A stretch of 64,000 bases of DNA, from the NCBI GenBank assembly GCA_951230915.1, contig OX579635.1:2356001-2420000 (forward strand). Direction: 5' to 3'. The position numbers were made by a program, and so were the translations under genes. The stretch's first letter is position 1, and every line of letters starts with the position of its first letter. The notes beneath the pieces were generated by a model that was not told the origin of the DNA, ran no database searches, and was given only the letters and a program-made list of their open reading frames with translations. This DNA is from Antitrichia curtipendula. Lineage: Eukaryota > Streptophyta > Bryopsida > Hypnales > Leucodontaceae. Shown piece by piece: positions 22,701-34,857 of this stretch.

Positions 22701-24678
22701 CACGAGGAGTGGTATTTCCATATCGGGCACTTCCATAATTGCTACCCCCCATTAAAGGTTGCTGCAAATGGTCATCGTGGTCTCGGTCCCCCACCATGCC
22801 AACGTCCGTTTCCGAGTAGTAGCCATTAGCTCTAAACCTCGGCGTTCCACATGCTTCTTCGTCCCAATGCTCGTGTTTGTAGTCATCATCGTACACCTCT
22901 CGTGAATTCATAAAGAAGGGGTCATTGTGAGGCTGGAAGCTTCCGATCAACGTCACCATGGTGTCCACCTTGGGAAGGCCGCTGGCATGGCTCCAGTCAT
23001 CCCGAGCGAGGGGTCCGCCATGACCCCAGTCTTCCACGATGGGAGTGGCCACCCAGCTGACGGATTCGTCAGGCGCGAAAAGTTTGATCTGGTTGTCGTC
23101 GGTATATAATTGCTCATAGTCCTCTTCCTCCGCTGGTTTGATGAGCCACTCTTCCAGGTGGGTTTCAGCCACCACGCCAAGACCCTCAACCAGCAATGCA
23201 AGCTCAGCTGCGCGTTAACACACCACCCAAAAAAAGATTTTCAGTGTATGAACCATGAAATTATCTACTGAGCATACAATTCAGGATTTAAAATGATCGA
23301 CTTTCGAAACAAGAATTATTCAGATGGATCCAAATTTGATTGATCACCAGAATCAATTGCTTATGTTGGCCAAATATTATATAAAAATTGGACAAAAGAG
23401 AACCCTCTAAATGACCTAATCAAACCTTTATTAAAAAGATGACTCACAACTAGGGCATTATGATCATTTATCGATTTCAAGTGGGTCTCGTAGGGACTTT
23501 TTGTCACAACGTGCAATTGATGCTCTTCAGTGATTCTGATGATCGAAAAAAAATTTAACCCGTTCGAGTTATTATTTTCTCTCAATAGAATCAATCGAAG
23601 TGGCCAATTTGAAATCTCATCTATTAACTTGTGGGAGGAGATTTCAGGAGCGCACCTGAGACATCCTCTTGGCCCCGGAGGCTCTGCAACACCAGCTTCG
23701 CCTCGTGCATGCGCCCCTTGCTGACGAGCCACCTTGGGGACTCCGGCAGCACCAGAACGCAGAGCAAAACGTAGAGAACCGAGGGGACGGCCAACACGCC
23801 CAGCATGAAGCGCCAGTTGGGACAGGCTTGAAGCGATAAGCCGAAGTCCATCACGTAAGCGAAGAAGAGTCCCGAGGATCCCAGAAGCTGAGGAAAGGTT
23901 GCGAGCTGCCCGCGCGTCTCAGCGGGGGCGGACTCAGAGATTAGGATGGGAGAGATCGTGGAAGCAAGGCCGATGGCTAACCCCACTGTGATCCGGCTGA
24001 GGATCAGTATGTACACTGTCGGAGCCCACAGCATGATCATGGCTGCCACGGAATACAACACTCCAGAAACACAGAGCATGAATCTGCGGCCCAGCCAGTC
24101 GGCTGCCGGGCCTGCCACTGTCACGCTTGCAACCGCGCCAAGTAAAGTGGACGCCACCACTAAGCCTTCCAACGCTGGAGTCGTTTCCAAATGAAACTCC
24201 GGTTTGAGGTACAATAGAGCACCTGGCATCATTCGCGTGAATTTCAACACCGTTAACACTGGTTTGAGAATAGAAATCGTTCAAGATTTTGCACACAAGA
24301 ATTTACAGTTAAAAGATTCCACAGCCATTTGGCCCCCCAAGACTCCTGGTTCCCTGTTTTCACTATTGCAGACCCCTTGGAGAACTAGGATTTTGGAGTA
24401 TTTCATTACTTGACAAGAAGTTGACTCTCAATGTTGACACAAGGATGGTCAACTACTTGGGAGTTGGGAACTGAATGGAACTCAGGGACCAAATCTGCGA
24501 AGTTTTCTCCTAAGGAAGCAGTAGACCTGAAACAGTAGTGATTGAACAACGGGGAAGTATGAGACTTAGTTTGCACATTCGATCGTGTACCTGCTATGGC
24601 GCCGCCGTCCCAGCCTTGTAAGAAGTTGCCAATGGCAGCCACGGCTGCAACCCCGGTTGCTCCTCTCATCATATCCAT
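19753..24678 (-). CDS. TST: Tonoplast monosaccharide (sugar) transporter, TMT/TST family
   Basis: Eight exons give 752 aa: 24678-24591, 24222-23656, 23207-22694, 22361-22100, 21852-21673, 21370-21183, 20706-20564 and 20069-19753. All have GT-AG borders and compatible phase. The protein belongs to the sugar-porter branch of the major facilitator superfamily: 6 + 6 membrane segments separated by a central hydrophilic loop of about 300 residues (about 215-525), the hallmark of vacuolar TMT/TST proteins. Motifs seen are GNFLQGWDGGAIAG in TM1, WLGRRF, PESPRWLVSKGR, VGVGLQILQQFSGINAVLYF in TM7, GFGPIPNILCSEIFP in TM10 and VPETKGLPLE after TM12. Related proteins act as proton-coupled antiporters that load glucose, fructose or sucrose into the vacuole. 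The start is the first ATG after an in-frame stop; MRGATG, nine bases on, aligns with the usual family start. A 5'-UTR intron upstream is likely but unproven. Confidence 0.92.
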
Positions 24679-26129
24679 TGAGTACTTCGTTTGTTGTGCT
24701 GACACTATAATAGATTATATACGTGTATGTACCTTCAAAGTACAACAGAATCGTCAGTAACTCAACGCTGTTTCATTAACAATGTTTGATGATCCCGAGA
24801 CCAAAACTGCAGAACGATCCAGCTGCATTGGAAGTACCGTGAAGAATCGAGTTGCAAAGTGAACATGCAGCATTGGAGATTCCATCGCTAAGCCAGTCAA
24901 TAATATGTGTAATAGAAAGGCTTTTACACAGCCTTTGCAAAAAACCTTCAAAATTTGCCAATATCGGGGGCATCAAAGCAAATTCAGTCTCGCTGAGCAG
25001 CTGGTACAGGAATGGAGGGTCACCTGATTTAACAACCGCAAGAGGTTCGACGTCCAGTCCAAACCACCAGATAGTATAATTTTCACAGATCGAACAAACG
25101 GGTTGTACAGAAAGAGAAAGCGTTCAAAATCAGGAGCTACAAGAAACTATTTTCAAAAACATTTATTAAGGGCAATTTTCTCTCATGCTTAAAAACTAAG
25201 AAAAAACTCCCTAGACGACGTGAGTCCACTACAACCTAGCTACGCGAGGTCTGTCCCCAGAAAAGGCTACTGTCAACACAAGTGAATGAAAGTCCACACG
25301 AACAGACGAAACGACGAAAGAAGCAGATACAACTGCACTTCTTGCGCACCTGTCGACATCAATCAAGAGCGTCTCACATGATCTCTCAGAAAACAGAGCA
25401 GCCGAGGCTCTCCGCTTCCAACGCCAATCGAGACACTAATCGGGAAGCAAATGCTACAGACTAACCTCCAGTCACCTTCTCGAAATTCCGAAAGCAAGCT
25501 ACTTACGAACAGATCGACTCTCTAACAAAGAATGCAACTGAGCTCAAATCGAACGAAACCTTGAGGACTTCCAGAGCTACCACAGAAGCGCACAAGCTCA
25601 CACCCGTCGATCTATCCGCAGATGCACCCAATGGGTTTTTAATTTTCAGGATTCGGTAGACTGAATGAAAACTCTAGTTGAATACTGTACTCGCAAGCAG
25701 AACCTCTTGGACCTTCGATCCACCGCTTTCCAAGCACCGCAAATCGCAAGAGCAGAGCAGACAGCAAGAACTAAGTTATGAGATGAGCGCGGGCGAGGGC
25801 GGGCGTCGCAGGTTGTAAGAGAGAGCGACGGACGCCCGGGGCTTGGAGAGGGACACTTGGCACGCGGAGCCTGTGGTTGCGCGCCAGCTGTGCATATTTC
25901 GGCTGCACCATCCTGTTAGTCGCGACGGACTTCGCCTTCTTTTTTTTCTCCACCTGCCTCCGCGATTTAGAGTTGGTGTACTGTAGTTTTGAAGGGGTTT
26001 GACTGTCCTCCGGATGACAGGTGTCCTCGGGCATGCGCGCTATCCTCCTGGTCAGTTGTTCCGCTCAATCTCTCTACTGGAACGAGTGGGGCGTCTTCCA
26101 CGAAACTATTGGGGTCTGTGCTTATTGTG
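24679..26129 (-). other. Leader and promoter region of the TST gene
   Basis: A possible leader-intron acceptor (ATTATAG or GTGTCAG) lies just upstream of the start codon. 25.6-26.0 kb is GC-rich and holds an 80-codon frame on the minus strand (25771-26034, rich in Lys/Arg/Pro) that has the look of a GC-rich promoter or leader and resembles no protein I know. No TATA box was identified. The 5' end of the transcript cannot be placed from sequence alone. Confidence 0.4.
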
Positions 26130-26665
26130 GCGAGGGGTGAACTGACCCCCTCGCTTGTCCCCCTGAAGTCATTCCAGGGATGCACGTAAACCGAAATAAA
26201 AGATTGAACCCCTACGGCTATTTTGTGCTAGAGTAATGTATGCTCTACACCCCTCCTGGTTAATTTGGGGCCTTTGATTGCAAATATGAATTCAAATTTA
26301 CAAATTTTATCAAGCATGACAAAATAAAAAATTTAAGTGATTTCTCTCTGGAACAAGCGAGGGGGCTGTTCACCCCAATCTTTTAGGAAGGATTGTCCCA
26401 CTTGATTGCCCAATGTTTTCACCTTGGAGAAATACTAGTATACTAAAAATCACTACAAATACTAAAATATTAAATATTACTACAAAGACTAAAATACTAA
26501 AAAATTTATTTTCCACTCATGATAAAATTTGCAAATTTTGAATTCATATTTGCAATCAAGGGCCCCACATTTGACAAGAGAGACAAAAAACTACAAAAAA
26601 TTTGCAGCACAAAATAGGGGGCAATTTTTACATTTACTCTTGATTGATGCAATAAGGGGGGCGAT
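26130..26665. mobile_element. Nested foldback MITE
   Basis: The left arm 26198-26330 and right arm 26519-26645 are inverted repeats of each other. The clearest block is TTTGATTGCAAATATGAATTC at 26272 and its complement at 26540. Outside and inside this pair lies a second inverted match: 26133-26163 (GGTGAACTGACCCCCTCGC) against 26349-26383 (GCGAGGGGGCTGTTCACCCC). This suggests two related elements, one inserted in or next to the other. The left arm is also present at 9040-9180. No coding capacity. Confidence 0.6.
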
Positions 26666-28135
26666 CCTTCCTGGCCACTTATTATTAGATCAAAATACAA
26701 AATATGGAATTCTTATTTGGAATCTGAGATTGCAAATTCTTTTGTTGTTCACAAGATGTAAAGTTAACCGTTCTAAAATAAGGGATAAGTTTTTATATGG
26801 ATGTGGAAAAAATAAAATAATAAATCTCTTCCTATATGAATTGCTTGAAGCACAATACCATTGTTATACAGTCACAAGTGAACTCCTGCATTACTCTTTA
26901 ACCCCTAAAGGCCGACCAAAGAGCCCACTTTAGACATGTTAAGAATATGGGCAAGCTCTATTGACTTCAAAATTTGAAAGTTTTGCATGATTTTTTCAGA
27001 ATGGATGCTACTCATCATAATCTACATGTGAAGCTTTGTTTCACGTCATTCTGATAAATATTGCAAAAGTTAGAAAGTTCTTTTTATTTCAATATCAAAT
27101 TGGGCAACAAAAATATATTCTAAAATATATAAATTACTTTTTAGGGATAATATCAATTAATAATTAGTCAAAAAATTTGAACCATTCAATTCCAAATAAT
27201 GAGAGGTAAAAGTTATGAGGAGATCTATTTTGCAAGCAATAAAAGTAGAAAAATCATACAAGGTTGTCTTTTGCTCTCAATTTTCAAAATTATCAAAATT
27301 TTCAAAACCAAATTCAGGATATTAATTTTAAAGTAGTACATTTTCTAACATTGTGATTATCAATCCTCAATTTCTTGTAAAATTTATTAGCATATTAGTT
27401 CTTTCTTTCATTTAACACCACTCTCTACTTTACAATTTTCTTAGATATGAATACAAAAGTTCTTTTGGGATTAAAATCTTTTACATGTTCTCAAACTATT
27501 TTCCAATGTATTGGCAAAATGCACAAGTTGTAGGACATCTGATTTTTTCCTTTAAATGTTAAAAGACAAAACTTCACCTTTTGGAAGAACTAGAAAAAAC
27601 TACATTTTGAAGTTTAGACATAGTGAACTTGCAATTAGTGGGTATATTTTCTCTAAAATTCTAGGACACTGTACATAAACAAGTTGACTAAAAGATCCTG
27701 TAGTTAGTTTGGGCTTGTAAACATGATGGTCCTTAAGAGGTTCACCTTTAAAAGACATTGAAAGTCCAGTGGGCAAACCCAAATTTTTCACATAGTTCAT
27801 GATTTTAAATGATTTTAAGAATAATTATTTTTAAATGTAGCTTCAATCATTTATTTATTTATTTAAGTTTATTTTTTCAATTTTATTAAAATTAAAGATT
27901 TTGGTGTCAGTTTGTAGGTAGCATCTTGGAAGCTTAAAATTCACCATTTCCAAATGTTTATATCAAATTTCTCTTGGTATAGCTCAAAGAGTACACAAAT
28001 TACGCCATTTTGCTTATCCCTATGACCTCTGTTTTGTTGACCTCAAAAAACATATTGTTTTAAACATTGTTGTACTAATAACTTTTTTCAAATAATTACT
28101 TTTAAAAAACCAAATTTTTGAAATGTATATTTTAA
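26666..28135. other. AT-rich stretch with one solo TTAA-element end
   Basis: At 26900 TTTAACCCCTAAAGG is a good match to the left terminus of the TTAA family A elements, but no matching right terminus was found near it. The remainder is AT-rich without supported genes; the frame at 26529-26933 partly overlaps the foldback element. Confidence 0.4.
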
Positions 28136-28955
28136 CCCCTAAAGTCTTGAGGCCATTTTTGGTCAAAAACCACTCAAAACTATCACTTCTACTATGTTCA
28201 CCTGCAAAAAAAAATTAAGAAATTAAATCCAATTGTAGGATCTTGTTCTTCACTTGTCTTAGATCATGTGGTAAGAAATTTGTGATTTTTGACCGTATAG
28301 ATTGAAAATTATTAGCATTCAAAGTGAAAGAAAAAATTTCTTCTAAGATGTTGGATTGATTGCCCACAAAAGAAGGAGCTCCATAACTTTCACATCACTA
28401 ATCCAAATGGTTGGGATAAAAGCTTTCCATTTAGAAAAGAATACCATCTACAAGAAAAAAATATTTAAAAAAAATTATTTCAGTTTTTGTGGAATTTTCT
28501 TTTGCCCAGTCTCCCCCATTTTGGATTTATTGTAGCATAATTTTTGCTACTAGGCACCAATTGAAATTAAGTTTATATTCCCAGAAAGCTAAGAAGTTTT
28601 TTTTATCTTATGATAAAGTTTCAAAAAGTTTCAGTAAAAATTGAGATCATACGAACATGCCCAAAATCCATTTTGTCCCTCGTAGGGACAATGGGACTTC
28701 AAGGGTCAAGAAGATTCCAAGGCAAAAAATATAGTTGAGCAAGGTGTAAGAAAAATATGTTTTCTTCACTTTAAATGCAAATATCTTGCAATGCATGTGG
28801 TCAAAGTTTCTGAATTTTTTTCCACTCATTCTTATACTAGTGCAATAACAGATATTATATAAAAAAACAATTTTTAAAGTTTTTTTGCTCTGTGCAATAG
28901 AAATGGCAGTTTTGAAATGTTCTTTTTAGGAAAAAAGGTCTTGGAACTTTAGGGG
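28136..28955. mobile_element. TTAA-type element, family A, composite copy
   Basis: The borders are TTAA|CCCCTAAAGT (28132-28135 and 28136 onward) and ACTTTAGGGG|TTAA (ending 28955, then 28956-28959). The inverted repeats extend about 60 bases imperfectly (for example CAAAACTATCACTTCTA against the complement of TAGAAATGGCAGTTTTG). An internal right terminus, ATGGGACTTCAAGGG followed by TCAA near 28705, shows that two element ends are joined or nested. The part after it matches 43940-44198. No transposase is visible. Confidence 0.65.
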
Positions 28956-28959
28956 TTAA

Positions 28960-29311
28960 TATACAATACATAAGACCTTCTTCTACTAAGTTTATCTTCA
29001 CATAAACTCATAAAATATGCCAATTATACAAATATGTGCAAAATTGTGTAAATATCAATACAAGGAAGGTATTTATGTGACAAATTGTAAATTTCAGAGA
29101 AAACCACATATGATTTTTAAAAGGGGTACATTGGCATTATCACAATAGTTATTAAGCTTTTTTTTAAATTGTAAAAGGGGTACATGTAATTTTTTTAAAC
29201 TTTTGAGCAAACCCCTGGTGTGAAATGAATTCATGAATTCAACATGTGAAACCCAGCCCAACCACCTATATTTGTATTCATAGAGAATATAAGGAACTTG
29301 CAAACCATATG

Positions 29312-29376
<65 letters not shown>

Positions 29377-30356
29377 CTTGTGAATATGTATGTATTGTAT
29401 ATTTGTATTTTGTATTTGTATTTTTGAATGTATTTGTATTTGTGTCCTATATGTTATAGTCTGGAACTGTATTCATGTTTTATATTTGTATCCAAATTTT
29501 ATATTTGTATTCTATATCCAAATTTGAATGGCAAAGATTGTTTGTTCAATAGGCATCAACGGCTTTGGATATTTTTAGAAGATTGACAACATTTAGAAAG
29601 GGGGGCTAACATAGATCAACAGCTCCTGGTTTTTCCAAGGAAGGGGGGGGGGGGGGAGGAATTGAAATGCAAACATCATGTTTGCATCTTTGGAGGACAT
29701 AGGTACATAGTTTATCATTATTGACTCCATTACTTGCTCAAAAATTCAAATTATTTCAAACTATTTTATGACTATAATTCATACAAGAAAATTCTTAAGA
29801 AAACCTTATAAATTTATTTAAAAAATGTTTCTAATACAAAAATATGATGATAAATCTAAGATATAAATTGTTACAAGGAAAAAATTAAAATTTTGAAATG
29901 TGTTATGTAAAATAAAAAACTAAGGAAGTTTCTAAAATCTTGCCAAAAATTGAAAAGATTAAAGTTTGACTTTAATCTATAAAGTTTCAAGAGTCTCCTC
30001 GAGGGACTCTTGAAGGTTTGAGCAGGTATCTATGATCTCAATTTTTGACAAGATTTTTTAAACTTCTTTTTAGGATTGGAAAATTGATTAGCTTTCTGGG
30101 AATACAATTTTTATTTCAATTGGTACTTGAGAGTAAAATTTATGCTACTATAAGCCTATAACAAGCGAGGAGGAGCACTGAAAAGAAATACAAAAATTTA
30201 TAATTTTTTTAAAATCTATTTCTTATAGATTATATTTTTGTCCATATAAAAAGATTTGATTCATTCTTTTTTGATAAGTATTGAAAATGTTATGAAGTTT
30301 TTTGTTCTTATTCAATCTTAGTAAATTCTAGAGAAAATAGTGTATTGAATCTTTTT
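28960..30356. other. AT-rich stretch with microsatellite and G-run
   Basis: It contains the AT microsatellite (listed separately), a region of TGTATTTGTATT-like imperfect repeats at 29380-29510, and a run of G at about 29644-29657. 29560-29665 resembles 40600-40715 (ATCAACGGC, then a G-run and GAGGAA), so a repeat family is shared with that region. No gene is supported. Confidence 0.45.
29314..29373. repeat. (AT)n microsatellite, about 30 units
   Basis: Uninterrupted alternating A and T over about 60 bases. Confidence 0.95.
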
Positions 30357-30360
30357 TTAA

Positions 30361-31268
30361 CCTCTAAAATTCTTTCATATTTACAGGCCAAAAATTGCTT
30401 CAAAACACTAGTTCTTAAAGCAAAGCTAAATCTTCATCTATATTTATTTTTCAACAAATCCAACTATAGGATCATAGAGTTATCTTATTAGAGTACACCC
30501 TACTAAGAAAATTTAAAATAAAAAACCTTACTAGTTTCAAGATCATGATGCTTGAATTTCAAAAAGAAATATTTTTAACTCTTTCCAAATAGGTTAGATT
30601 TCATCTTTCAAACATTTTACCCCAAAATATGTAGTTCCTAAAACTTAAAACCCTCCATATTATATTAAAAAAATAAGTTGAAAATACATATAAAAAATTT
30701 CCAAAAATAAATAAATTCCTATTCATGCTTGAAAAAATAGTAAGTAGAAAGAAGTAGAGAATGATTCAAAATATTAATTTGTTAAGAATTTGTTACTGAA
30801 TTAGAAATGCCAATCTCAATAATTGCATTGTAATAAACAATCTATATCCTATGATTTTATTTTTATCAAAAAATATTGAGAATTTAGTTAAATAAAGGAT
30901 TTTCAAAGTTTATTTTAGAGTAAAAATTCCATAACTGCCTTCAAACAAAAATTCCTCATAACTTTCATTTCATTAAATAAAATAGAGTGATTCAAAGCTT
31001 TCTATTTATATATAAGTATAGAAAATCAATCTCAAATTTTGTTTCTTGAAAAAGTGATTTTTTTAGTTGTCCAAGTTGAAAAAAACAAAAAACATATCAT
31101 ACAATAATTATTTAACCATGTAGTCAAAAGTTAAAAAAATTGTTGCGCCTTAACTCTTCAACCTCATGTTGTGTGAAAACTTAAAAGAAAAAAAAAGAAA
31201 AGTTCCATTCATAGTCAACTACCCAAAATCACTATGTTGCCAAAAAATGCAATTTGGTCTTTTAGAGG
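30361..31268. mobile_element. TTAA-type element, family A (908 bp)
   Basis: Borders are TTAA (30357-30360)|CCTCTAAAATTC and TTTTAGAGG|TTAA (31269-31272). Internal order matches the copies at 41038-41960 and 46784-47728, including AGTAGAAAGAAGTAGAGAATG, AAAATGCCAATC or GAAATGCCAATC, AATAAACAATCTA and TTCAAAGTTTATTTTAGAGTA blocks in the same sequence. It has no open reading frame of note and is a non-autonomous element. Confidence 0.75.
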
Positions 31269-31272
31269 TTAA

Positions 31273-31801
31273 TCTCAATTTTAACAATTTAAAAAAAAAG
31301 TTGCATGTGGTTTAGTTTTTTTAAGAACAATCTCAACATTGGAATTATTATCTTTTAATTCCATTTAGAGCTATCAACAATCTAATTTTTTCTTCTATCT
31401 TGTATATATTTTGATTTAACAATTTTTTAAAGAATGAAACTTGTAGATCTTTTTAAAAAACAAATTTCTAAAATCTCAACTCAATTTCTCAGTATAATTT
31501 TTTTTTTTAAATTCACAATCTATAGTTAAAAACCTTAAAGTTAAGAGGGTTTAAAGCCTTTTGATAATCTAGTCAAGCTAGAAACAAAAAACACTCTTTT
31601 TCTTTACTTTAAACACTTATTTATTGTGATCTATATGGTAAACATTTATGGGAAAAAAAATTAGACATTCTCATACTTGTCTAGTGCAAGATCTTGTGGC
31701 TGAATATACAAAAAAAAAAAAAATCTTTTTTGTGTACATTCAAAATGACAATTTTTGAGTGAATTTTGATAATACAAAAAATGGCCTTGGGACTTTAGAG
31801 G
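31273..31801. mobile_element. Partial TTAA-type element carrying an empty site for the 740-bp transposon
   Basis: This segment matches 42918-42990 plus 43724-44198 collinearly, and ends in a right terminus CTTGGGACTTTAGAGG at 31801, followed by TTAT. The point where the other copy carries the 733-bp transposon is uninterrupted here (AACAATCTCAACATTGG near 31334), so this is a related empty site. The left boundary is not clear. Confidence 0.6.
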
Positions 31802-32108
31802 TTATGGATTAAAGGGTTAATAATGTAACTATGGACCTTGTTGGCCCATACAAACATAATAAAAATAATGTTAGATTATTGTGGTAGACTAAGTTGGCAA
31901 GGAAAAAATCGACCACTTGTAGGTTGTCATTTTGTATTTTGTCATTTTTCCTTGACAACCATTTTGGAAAGGAAAATGTCATTTTGACAATAAATATTAT
32001 TATAGGTTGTCCCATTCAAGTCAATATTGATAATAGCTTATGGTTTAGCGGAATTGAAAATACAACAGACTTTGTTTGCTTCATGAGGTGGTTTAGGCCT
32101 TAATTTAA

Positions 32109-32462
32109 CCTTAGAAGGACACGGTGGACACTAAGTATCTAATGGATGACTTCACCTAAGACTATAGGATGGAAAAAACGTTGGTTCATTCAATATTTTT
32201 TTTGGAAGTTGCTTGAATATATTTTCAACGAATAGTATAGCAAATTTCTTCATAAAATTATTATTCACTTTTTAAAATAAGAATATGCTTAATCCACAAA
32301 TCACCTTTGTAGTATGTTTTGACTTGTAGTAGACACTGTATGATTTCATCTCTGAAAAATAAATATAAATTTTTTCATTCATATCCAATTGCAAAATTGT
32401 AGCAAACAAAGTGAAAGATAGTGAGGCTTCAAATCAATGGTTATGGGCTTGTCCTTCTAGGG
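32109..32462. mobile_element. TTAA-type element, small family (354 bp)
   Basis: Bordered by TTAA at 32105-32108 and 32463-32466. Ends are CCTTAGAAGGACA and TGTCCTTCTAGGG, complementary but for a base or two. No coding capacity. It was seen once in this window. Confidence 0.6.
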
Positions 32463-32466
32463 TTAA

Positions 32467-34582
32467 CTGGTTAAAGCATTGTTAAGGCTATTATTTTGTG
32501 GCACTTGATTTGTTTCCATGCCCCAAATCAAGTGATGACTCATTCAACTACAGAAAAGAGGTTGCCTTACATCAAGAAAGTTATTTTAGAAGCCATCAAA
32601 GTCAAAAAATATCTCAAAAAATATTATCATTTGTACACATAGAGGTTCATGAGTCCTAATTACAACAAGACCTAATTCAAAAGTAGTGCATTCTTATAAT
32701 AGCTGAAAATATTTATATAGTTTCAAATGCTGAAAAATTAGTATGGGGAAACCTAATTACACTATTTTGTGTAGGTCAAACTACTATTACCCAACTTGAC
32801 CATCCATTTTCCATCTTCACCACCCTCCGCGACTTCATTGAGACTCCCCCAACGAGCCCCTAGCCCCAACCCCAATCAACTTAGAATCATGTCAACTTTC
32901 TTCTAGCAGAGGCTTTTCAATTGACTAAGAATCATATTAAATCATCATTATCAAGTAGTTTGGATCTTAAAACTTTAAAGGCCCAAATGAGAATTACAAT
33001 GAAAAACTTTGATGCTCATTCCTTTAATTTTGAGGAAGTATGGTTTTAGTGGTCTGCATTCAGGAATGACTTGTGTTGAGTGATTATTGCTAGCTTCTCA
33101 CTTATAGAGTGCAAAATTGGCACACCTACAAATTGAGATGTTTTATTTTAGGTTAATATATTTTATAGGTTACTTATTTTGCAACTGAAAATTTGAAATG
33201 AAATCAATTGTTTTTGAAAAATATGACTACAACAATCCAAAATTTGGAAATTGACAGTTTGGCAGCCAAATACTGTAGTAGGATAAGTTATCGCCCAGAC
33301 AACCAAATTTATTTTGGGACGTTGTCAGGAAACATTTTTTGAGGAAGTTGTCGAATTCTTGTCCTCAAATGTTTGGTGCCACACTGAAATTACCAATTTG
33401 AGCAAAGAAACAAATACACAACTGAAGTGAGGTCCATGATTCCTGGCCTCACCACCCCTACCTCGCATTCCAGCTGGCACTCTGCTCTCTTGTCTCGGCT
33501 CCACCAGTGGTGATCCTTTCACTGAAACACGGACGAATCAAATTATCGACCAAGACAATTAAGAAATCTGGACAGGTTCAAAATTATTCTTTTGTAAGTT
33601 TAGAGAGGACTGATACTTTTAATAGAGTGAGGACTATTTAGGAGGAAGGTAGACATGCTTATTATTAGCAAGCACATTTGCTCTAGGTACTTTGGAGAAG
33701 CCATTAGTTAACTCATGTATTTATCAGAGATTGAAAATGTTTTGTTTTTTTGTTTTTTTCTTGAAACACATAGACAATTTTCATTGATAAGAAGCGTAGT
33801 GTATAGAATCAAAGGAACAAGCCCTTGGGGGATAAATGTTTTGTTTTTTCACAATCTAAAAACTCACACCAAAAGCCCACACATGAGCAACAAAGGCGAG
33901 ATTGAGAAGAAAATTTTCTAGTGATTTTTCAAAGTTTGTTGGGACTGAGCCTAAGTAGAGTCATACTAAACCACAAGCTGATGTGTCCCCTCCCCAAGTT
34001 CATTGTCATGATGCTAAAAGGTTGCTAAGATTGTGGTAATGGATGGGTAATATAAATGGGAAGATCTAGTTTATGTTGGAATTAGGTGCCTAACAATATG
34101 AGTTGTTCTACTTAAATTATTCTCTAGAATGTAAGTACCAAGATTGCTAGCTAACAAATCCACGTGATGCTATTAAGGGTAAGAGCATGTGGTTCAAACT
34201 GACAATATCATTATCTCATAATTTTAATCAAATCTTTGTATTGTTGGCTTAGAACAACCATTTGTAAATATTTATAACGTTAGTAGTAATAATGGTACTC
34301 ATGATAATTTAATTAGCACATAGCGCAAATATATCACTAACTAGCATTATTTTGGAGATTGTGTGAATTTATGAGGCACTGTAAAATCAAATGAATGTGA
34401 TTTACTTTGTTTTTGTATTGATTTGAATTGAATATAATTATTGTCATTCAATTTTCATCCACATTCATCCAAATGTTTACCCATGTTTATCCAATATTAA
34501 TCCAATCATCATAAGATAGTCTTTGACTATTCAAATTCTCACACAAATTATTGCATTGATTACTTTAGTATATAGCCTAATT
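32467..34582. other. AT-rich intergenic stretch, no supported gene
   Basis: A small GC-richer island at 33420-33540 is open on the minus strand (to 33325) but resembles nothing known. No other feature. Confidence 0.45.
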
Positions 34583-34857
34583 CATTACAAAAAAATTCAG
34601 CCATCGGGAGTGCCGCGAGTTTTGCAGGGTTGTGGTGCAATTAGGGAAAAAAAAATTTAATTTTTTTTTAAAATTTAATTTTTTTTTTTGGGGGGGGGGA
34701 TCTGATGTGGCACTACTTGTGCCACATCAGACTGGAGAATTTTTTTTTTTAACTTAAAAATTAATTTTTTTATTTTTATTTTTTTGTACCTGCACCACGG
34801 GGAGTGCCGAAAAACCTTTCTAAACAGCATTTTTGAGGGCTGAAATTTTTTGTAATG
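34583..34857. mobile_element. CACTA-like foldback MITE (275 bp)
   Basis: It begins CATTACAAAAAAATTCAGCC and ends with the near-perfect complement GGCTGAAATTTTTTGTAATG, similar to the CACTACAA ends of CACTA transposons. At its centre TCTGATGTGGCAC and GTGCCACATCAGA form a 13-bp stem around five bases. Further inward pairs (GTGGTGCA with TGCACCAC) make the whole element a hairpin. Flanking CTAATT/AATTAG may belong to the repeat or to the target site. Confidence 0.65.

Noticed and set aside
25771..26034. Lys/Arg/Pro-rich minus-strand frame upstream of the TST gene
   Set aside because: It has no domain, lies in the GC-rich leader or promoter of the transporter gene and is better explained as untranslated sequence.
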